Shown here: in pieces, positions 59,870-64,000 of the stretch
How positions within the stretch are numbered: position 1 is the first letter of the stretch
How the letters are laid out: every line of letters starts with the position of its first letter
NCBI GenBank assembly: GCA_963704405.1
Contig: OY969903.1
Location: 3,720,001-3,784,000 of the forward strand
From: MFD01213-c1 sp963704405
GTDB lineage: Bacteria; Planctomycetota; Phycisphaerae; Tepidisphaerales; Tepidisphaeraceae
Direction: 5' to 3'
Length of the DNA stretch: 64,000 nucleotides
The notes under the pieces: generated by a model
The model's database searches: none
What the model was told of the DNA's origin: nothing
What the model saw: only the letters and a program-made list of their open reading frames with translations
Program-made: the position numbers and the translations under genes

Positions 59870-60670
59870 ATGACGAAATCCATGACAGCAGCAGCAATAT
59901 CTCGCGACGGTGAAGACGTTAATAGTAGAAATCTTGACCCATTTCGCGCGAGCGTGACAGTAATCTCCATCGCATGTTGTTTGAGTTCCTCCATCTGGGC
60001 GTTGGTTGCACCGCGCTGGTGTACAGCTTGTACCGGAATTCGTGGCGTGGACCACCAATATGTCGCGATAGCAGGGATCGTTTTCTATGCCGCGGTATTT
60101 ACGATGGCCGTTGTGCGGGGCGTCAGACGCTCAGTTGGCGTGTTGATGTTGGCGGCGTCTGGCGCACATCTTGTTTTTATAATTCTCCTTCTGCTCGACC
60201 AGAAATTGTGTATCCCTTGTATCGTGACTGCCGGCTGTGCTGGTATGGGCGCACTAACGTTCGTTTCGTGGAAACAATTTCGTGGTCCAGAGGCACTGTC
60301 CCTCTTCATCGCTTGCGTTGTCACAATTGGAATACTGCGCCTCGCTGAAAAGGTGGCTAGCTATGCGAATGACAAAATCGTTGCAGAATTAGTGGCGAAG
60401 GAATTGAGCGGAGCGCGACCGCCGATTGGCCAAGTGCGGCTGATCGTTTTCTCCCGCATGGGATGCCCTTTTTGTGAGGCGCTGAGGCGCGACGTGTTAC
60501 CTCGGAGTGCCGAACGTTTTAAAGATCACCTGATGGTCGAGTTTCGCAGTGCTCCGGACCAAGTCGCAGCTCCGACGCTCCTTTTCATTGGCCGCGAGGC
60601 ACATCGTGTTATCGTCGGACTGCCCAAAGCGGTAGATGTCGACACGGTGATTCAACAAATGGCAAACTGA
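59870..60670 (+). CDS. VKOR-thioredoxin fusion, disulfide-forming membrane protein
   Basis: About 266 aa from ATG 59870 (the frame opens at GTG 59849). Four to five membrane helices; CTACTG near residue 52 and CIPC near 112-115 are the Cys pairs of bacterial vitamin K epoxide reductase homologues, which reoxidise a partner with quinone. The C-terminal domain RLIVFSRMGCPFCEALRRDV (CPFC near 199) and APTLLFIGREAHRVIVG is thioredoxin-like. Family knowledge: such fusions introduce disulfide bonds into exported proteins. A Cys-rich secreted peptide is encoded 88 bases downstream in converging orientation. Confidence 0.85.
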   Translation: MTKSMTAAAISRDGEDVNSRNLDPFRASVTVISIACCLSSSIWALVAPRWCTACTGIRGVDHQYVAIAGIVFYAAVFTMAVVRGVRRSVGVLMLAASGAHLVFIILLLLDQKLCIPCIVTAGCAGMGALTFVSWKQFRGPEALSLFIACVVTIGILRLAEKVASYANDKIVAELVAKELSGARPPIGQVRLIVFSRMGCPFCEALRRDVLPRSAERFKDHLMVEFRSAPDQVAAPTLLFIGREAHRVIVGLPKAVDVDTVIQQMAN

Positions 60671-60757
60671 ACGCGGCGACTGGCCACGTTGAGAATGCGG
60701 GTACACGGCTGCGATAAACCGGTCAAGGTCTTCCGCGGCTAACTTGGGCGTATCGGA

Positions 60758-60997
60758 TTATTGAGGACTGCGATCGTTGTCGTCTTTAGGACAGCCTGCC
60801 TCACACTTATCGTACTCCGACTTGCACTCCTTTTGAATTTCTTGGTTCTTCTCGTTATCCGTTCCTTTGCTTCGCAGGCAGGACGATCTGCGGTCGCTGC
60901 AATTTTGAAGGCAGCTCTGTCGCGTCTCCGCCAGTGCAAACCAAGCAACCGAACTGGTTACAAGGACAGTGACTACAAAAACAATCCATTTGTTCAT
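60758..60997 (-). CDS. Small secreted Cys-rich protein (79 aa)
   Basis: Starts at ATG 60997 (GGAG upstream; frame open to 61087). Signal peptide KWIVFVVTVLVTSSVAWFAL-AETR. The mature part has six Cys: SCLQNCSDRRSSCLRSK and ECKSEYDKCEAGCPK, spaced C-x3-C-x5-C and C-x6-C-x3-C, suggesting a disulfide-linked helical hairpin. A plausible substrate of the neighbouring VKOR-thioredoxin protein. Function unknown. Confidence 0.65.
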   Translation of the reverse strand: MNKWIVFVVTVLVTSSVAWFALAETRQSCLQNCSDRRSSCLRSKGTDNEKNQEIQKECKSEYDKCEAGCPKDDNDRSPQ

Positions 60998-61204
60998 AAG
61001 AGCTCCGGTTGGAAGTCGAAGCGCCGAATCATCAAATGATTCGCAATCTACTAAAACGCCTCTCATTGATTGTAACCTATATGTCAATAGTTAAACAGGT
61101 AAGGTAACAGAAACTTAACGGTTTGGCAGAACGGGGGCCGCGCGGAAGCCAATGATACCTCGCAACAACACGACACCATGATGTTGCAATATGCACGTGC
61201 GGCG

Positions 61205-61239
61205 TACTAAACTCGAACTATTCACGTACAAAAGGTGTC
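61205..61239. repeat. 35-bp direct repeat, right copy
   Basis: Matches 53661-53695 at 32 of 35 positions and ends seven bases before the IS5-like element. May be a recombination site or the trace of an older insertion. Confidence 0.65.
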
Positions 61240-61245
61240 AATCCG

Positions 61246-62307
61246 GCTCAGTCTCAACCCTCGTCGAGTTCGGCGCATGTTCGGTAGCGCTATGCTAAAC
61301 AACTCATTACATCCTGCGGGATGGAGACATCTTGATCGCCATGGAATTGTTTTGTCGGGCGTATGAGTTGGGATGCCGGATGTGGGACGATTACGACAGT
61401 CCATTCAGCCGGCATGACTTCACTCGGCCGCAACTCTTCGCGTGCCTGGCGCTGCGTGAGTCGCTGCATTTAAGTTATCGCAAGATCGAAGCGTTTCTGC
61501 TCGACGTGCCCAACTGGCTGGCGGACATCGGCAAGTCGCATGTTCCCGATCACAATACGTTGTGGCGGGCCTTGGGCACGCTGCTGAAGAAACGCGATGT
61601 GAAGCGTGCGTTGGATCTGATGGCCGAAGGCGCCGAAGAAGAGTTGTCGATCAACCTCAAGGTCAAACCGCTGACGATCGACAGCACTTGTTTTGAGCCG
61701 CGACATCGCAGTCGACATTACGACCGCGTGTGCCGGAAGATTCATTTGAAGACAGGAAAATACGCCGCAAAGCCCGGGAAATACGGGGCGGCGGTGAATG
61801 TTTCGCGTTCCAGGCAAGTGAAGCGGATGCCGAAGCTGGTGCTCGCGACCGCCGCTGTGAGCCATCGCATCCTGGCGGTGCGAACGCATATCGGCAACGG
61901 TTGGGACTGTCGGGACGTTGAACCATTGCTGTTTGATTCCTGGCGAAGAGCGAAAGTCAAAACAGTTGTGGCTGATGCGGGGTACGATTCAGAAAAAAAT
62001 CATTGCCTGGCGAGGTTGGACATGGGCGTGCGAAGTGTGATCCCGCCGAAGATCGGGCGGCCTTCAAAATCACCGCCAGCGGGTTACTATCGCCGAATGA
62101 TGAAACGCCGATTCAAATCAAAAGCCGACGCCAAAACCTACGGTCAGCGTGCCCAGAGCGAGACGACCAACAGCATGATCAAACGCAACCTCGGCGACAG
62201 CCTCCGATCCATCCGTCCGCAACGACACGAGCAGGAAATGATGCTGCGCGCTCTGGTTCACAATCTCATGCTCCCGCAGCAAAAAGATGAGGGTCGAGAC
62301 TGAGCCG
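61246..62307 (+). mobile_element. IS5-like insertion sequence, complete
   Basis: 1,062 bases bounded by 22-bp terminal inverted repeats at 61246-61267 and 62286-62307, matching at 20 of 22 positions (outer part CGGCTCAGTCTC identical). Carries one transposase. No clear target duplication is visible, perhaps because a flank was rearranged. Confidence 0.85.
61332..62303 (+). CDS. IS5/IS4-type DDE transposase
   Basis: 323 aa from TTG 61332 (GGAG six bases upstream) or ATG 61341. An N-terminal helical domain (FACLALRESLHLSYRKIEAF), then the DDE catalytic core: Asp in PLTIDSTCFE (about 116), Asp in VVADAGYDSEKN (about 214), Glu in RAQSETTNSMIKRN (about 276) with the downstream Arg/Lys. All three are intact, so the element may be active. 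Its TGA stop lies inside the right terminal repeat. Confidence 0.9.
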   Translation: MIAMELFCRAYELGCRMWDDYDSPFSRHDFTRPQLFACLALRESLHLSYRKIEAFLLDVPNWLADIGKSHVPDHNTLWRALGTLLKKRDVKRALDLMAEGAEEELSINLKVKPLTIDSTCFEPRHRSRHYDRVCRKIHLKTGKYAAKPGKYGAAVNVSRSRQVKRMPKLVLATAAVSHRILAVRTHIGNGWDCRDVEPLLFDSWRRAKVKTVVADAGYDSEKNHCLARLDMGVRSVIPPKIGRPSKSPPAGYYRRMMKRRFKSKADAKTYGQRAQSETTNSMIKRNLGDSLRSIRPQRHEQEMMLRALVHNLMLPQQKDEGRD

Positions 62308-62773
62308 TGCCGACCCACTTTGGAGTTCGTGACCTGTGTGCCGCCCGTCAATAAAACTGAAGAATGCGGGTGACGGCTCTTGGGCGCTAATTCGCGCGGA
62401 GCAAAAGCCCATTCTTTGGATTGTGATCGTTTTCCCCAAGACAAGCATCAATGTGGGCCGCTTCGAGAAGTCAAAAATCTGGCACTCCGATACGGCAGGT
62501 TTCGTATGCAGCGAATTCTCCGATCAATAATTCGAAAATGAGCGAATCAGGAACATTTAAAGCTTATTGAGTCATTTGCGCGAAAAAAAGGTTGCGAAAG
62601 TCGAGCATCACTGCTCCTGATTTGGAACTCCATACGGCAATCCATTCAAAATAATGATCCATTCAAAAACATTTGCGGATTCTCATCGGTGACGGTATTT
62701 TGACGAGCACCAATCGGGGCCACGCAATGGGCGGGGCTTGGACACGGGCTGCAAATCTACCGGGGCACATTCA
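62308..62773. other. Boundary region between element and chromosome
   Basis: 466 non-coding bases. Expected place of the right attachment site, but only a weak, 68% match to the tRNA-Pro 3' end is seen (62466-62490). No promoter or terminator of clear quality. Confidence 0.4.
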
Positions 62774-64000
62774 ATGAAGCGTATTTCCGCAGTGCGTCGC
62801 GCCGTGCGCGACGATTGATGGTCTTTTTCTGCGCCAGGGTTTCAATAATTTTGGGCTCAATTCAAAATCTGAGGCTTCCTACCGCCGATTGCCGAATTTC
62901 CGTGTCGAGCCGCTGGAGCGGCGGCAGATGTTGTCCACTTCGCCGATCACATTTCAAATGGGATCGAGCTACAGCGTGGAGCGGCGCCGACGGATGTGCT
63001 GGCGGTGGATGTCAACGGGGACGGGAAGCTGGATTCAATCACGTCCGAAGCAGGGGCAAATGTAGTCAACGTTCGGCTGGGCAATGGTCATGGCGGTCTT
63101 TTTGCGGGGACCGATCTAGCCGTGGGGCAGTCGCCGCAATGGGTGGTGGCGGGTGATTTTAATGGCGATGGCAAGGTGGATATCGCCACCGCCAACGCCG
63201 GCGACAACACGGTCAGCGTGCTGCTGGGCAACGGCAGCGGTTCCTTTGGCCCGCTGTTGTGGGAGGTGTTGCACAGCGCGATTATGCGGTAGGGACCAAT
63301 CCACAGTACGTGGCTATCGCAGACTTCAATCGTGATGGGAAGCTGGACATCGCCACCGCCAACTCACCAGGCGCCTTGTCTGCATCGACCCAGGGTCCGC
63401 TGATGAGCGTGCTGCTGGGCAACGGCAATGGCACCTTTCAGCCGGCGTGGAGCTATCCGGATATCGGAGGGTGGTATGGATCGAGCCTGGCAATCGCAGA
63501 CTACAACGGGGATGGAATCCCTGATGTTGTCGTCGGCCTGCAGCAGGGGCAGACGGCCGTATTCACCCCTGGCAATGGCGATGGGACGTTCCGCTCGCTG
63601 GGGTGGTCAGGGCTGCTTTACTTCAATCAATCCAATGTGGGCCAGGTGTATGGAAGCACCACGACCACTTCCATCGCGACGGCGGATTTCAACCACGACG
63701 GCAAAGCAGACCTGGTGGCCGTGGCAGGGGCGGGAGCGGTGACGCCGGTGGATGTGCGGCTTGGCAATGGAGATGGGACCTTTGGCAGCGAGGTTATCTA
63801 TTACGCCGGCAAAGGGCCGGGCAACGTGACCATTGCGGACATCAACGGAGACGGTGCGCCGGACATCGTGGTGGCCAACTATGATTTCAACGGCTATGAC
63901 GGCCACGGCGAGAGCGGGGGCGTCAGCATTTTGCTGAACAACGGCTCGGGCGCATTCACGCCGGCCAATGATGTGGGCAGCGGGCTGGGGCCACGAGCGG
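62774..64000 (+). CDS. FG-GAP/VCBS repeat surface protein (3' end outside window, frameshifted)
   Basis: Possible start ATG 62774 (MKRISAVRRAVRDD), but the frame to the next block is uncertain near 62815. A LEPRRLL-type motif is clear (NFRVEPLERRQMLS, about 62890-62935). After a missing T at 62939-62940 the reading is FADHISNGIELQRGAAPTDV and then FG-GAP repeats: LAVDVNGDGKLDSI, VAGDFNGDGKVDIATANAGD. A missing C at 63250-63252 shifts again to VAIADFNRDGKLDIATAN, IADYNGDGIPDVVVG, TADFNHDGKADLVAV, IADINGDGAPDIVVANYDF, open to 64000. Each DxNxDGxxD loop binds calcium in integrin-like propellers. Marks the return of chromosomal DNA. Confidence 0.75.

Larger units (their letters stand above)
17951..62307. 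mobile_element. Integrated plasmid/ICE-like element in tRNA-Pro (right end uncertain)
   Basis: The left end is defined by tRNA-Pro followed by a converging tyrosine integrase and an excisionase-like gene. The interior has conjugation-type ATPases, ArdC, a primase, a replication-relaxation protein, Rep with iterons, ParA/ParB with candidate parS sites, several recombinases and large defence-like genes, and is lower in GC than the flanks. Chromosomal-type secreted proteins lie on both sides. No convincing copy of the tRNA 3' end was found on the right, so the boundary given (the IS5-like element) is only the last clearly mobile feature. It may be a composite of more than one element. Confidence 0.6.

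Noticed and set aside
62466..62490. Possible right attachment site resembling the tRNA-Pro 3' end
   Set aside because: Only 17 of 25 bases match and no uninterrupted core longer than five bases; could be chance.

Overview
The window is a GC-rich stretch of a Planctomycetes chromosome, most likely of the Phycisphaerae type. The evidence is a set of very large secreted proteins whose N-termini carry variants of the planctomycete LEPRRLL-type motif (VDALEPRRLLAG, ERLEGRQLFCG, IERLEQRCLMYG, VEPLERRQMLS). They are built from malectin, fibronectin III, kelch, beta-propeller and FG-GAP repeats. No taxonomic marker gene is present, so the assignment rests on protein style.

Layout. About 1-17.8 kb is chromosomal: the end of a Wzz/GumC-type exopolysaccharide protein (minus), two malectin/FN3/kelch paralogues (minus), and one giant gene (plus, about 3,350 aa) for a cell-surface protein with a sugar-dehydrogenase-like propeller, 16 FN3 domains and two malectin domains. 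A tRNA-Pro(CGG) follows at 17.88 kb. Directly behind it, pointing at the tRNA, lie a tyrosine integrase and an excisionase-like gene, the typical left end of an integrated element. About 18-62 kb is accessory DNA of lower GC content. It holds two TraG/TraD-like coupling ATPases, an ArdC-like antirestriction protein, a CHC2/Toprim primase, a replication-relaxation family protein, a non-coding zone full of inverted repeats (possible oriT), and a plasmid core of RHH protein, Rep, ParA and ParB. That core has four iterons inside rep and three copies of a 16-bp palindrome that are good parS candidates. Three more tyrosine recombinase genes (one truncated), an IS91-like transposon and an IS5-like insertion sequence are also present. 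At the right edge (62.8-64 kb) chromosomal-type DNA returns with an FG-GAP repeat protein that runs off the window. I read the middle as an integrated plasmid or ICE-like element in tRNA-Pro; its right attachment site was not found.

Cargo. The element carries three very large proteins that look like antiphage defence effectors: two Avs/STAND-like NTPases with N-terminal nuclease-like domains (33.2-37.9 kb and 54.0-58.2 kb), and a 1,289-aa protein with a restriction-nuclease-like N-terminus (49.5-53.4 kb). A NUDIX-like protein with a divergent three-gene unknown operon (19.7-23.2 kb) and a cell-envelope cassette (lipoprotein, VKOR-thioredoxin fusion, Cys-rich secreted peptide) are further cargo.

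Caution. At least 14 otherwise good genes are broken by single-base shifts, nearly all explained by a one-base change in a short homopolymer, on both chromosome and element. This looks like uncorrected sequencing error. Split genes are described here as one gene, with the segments and shift positions given.
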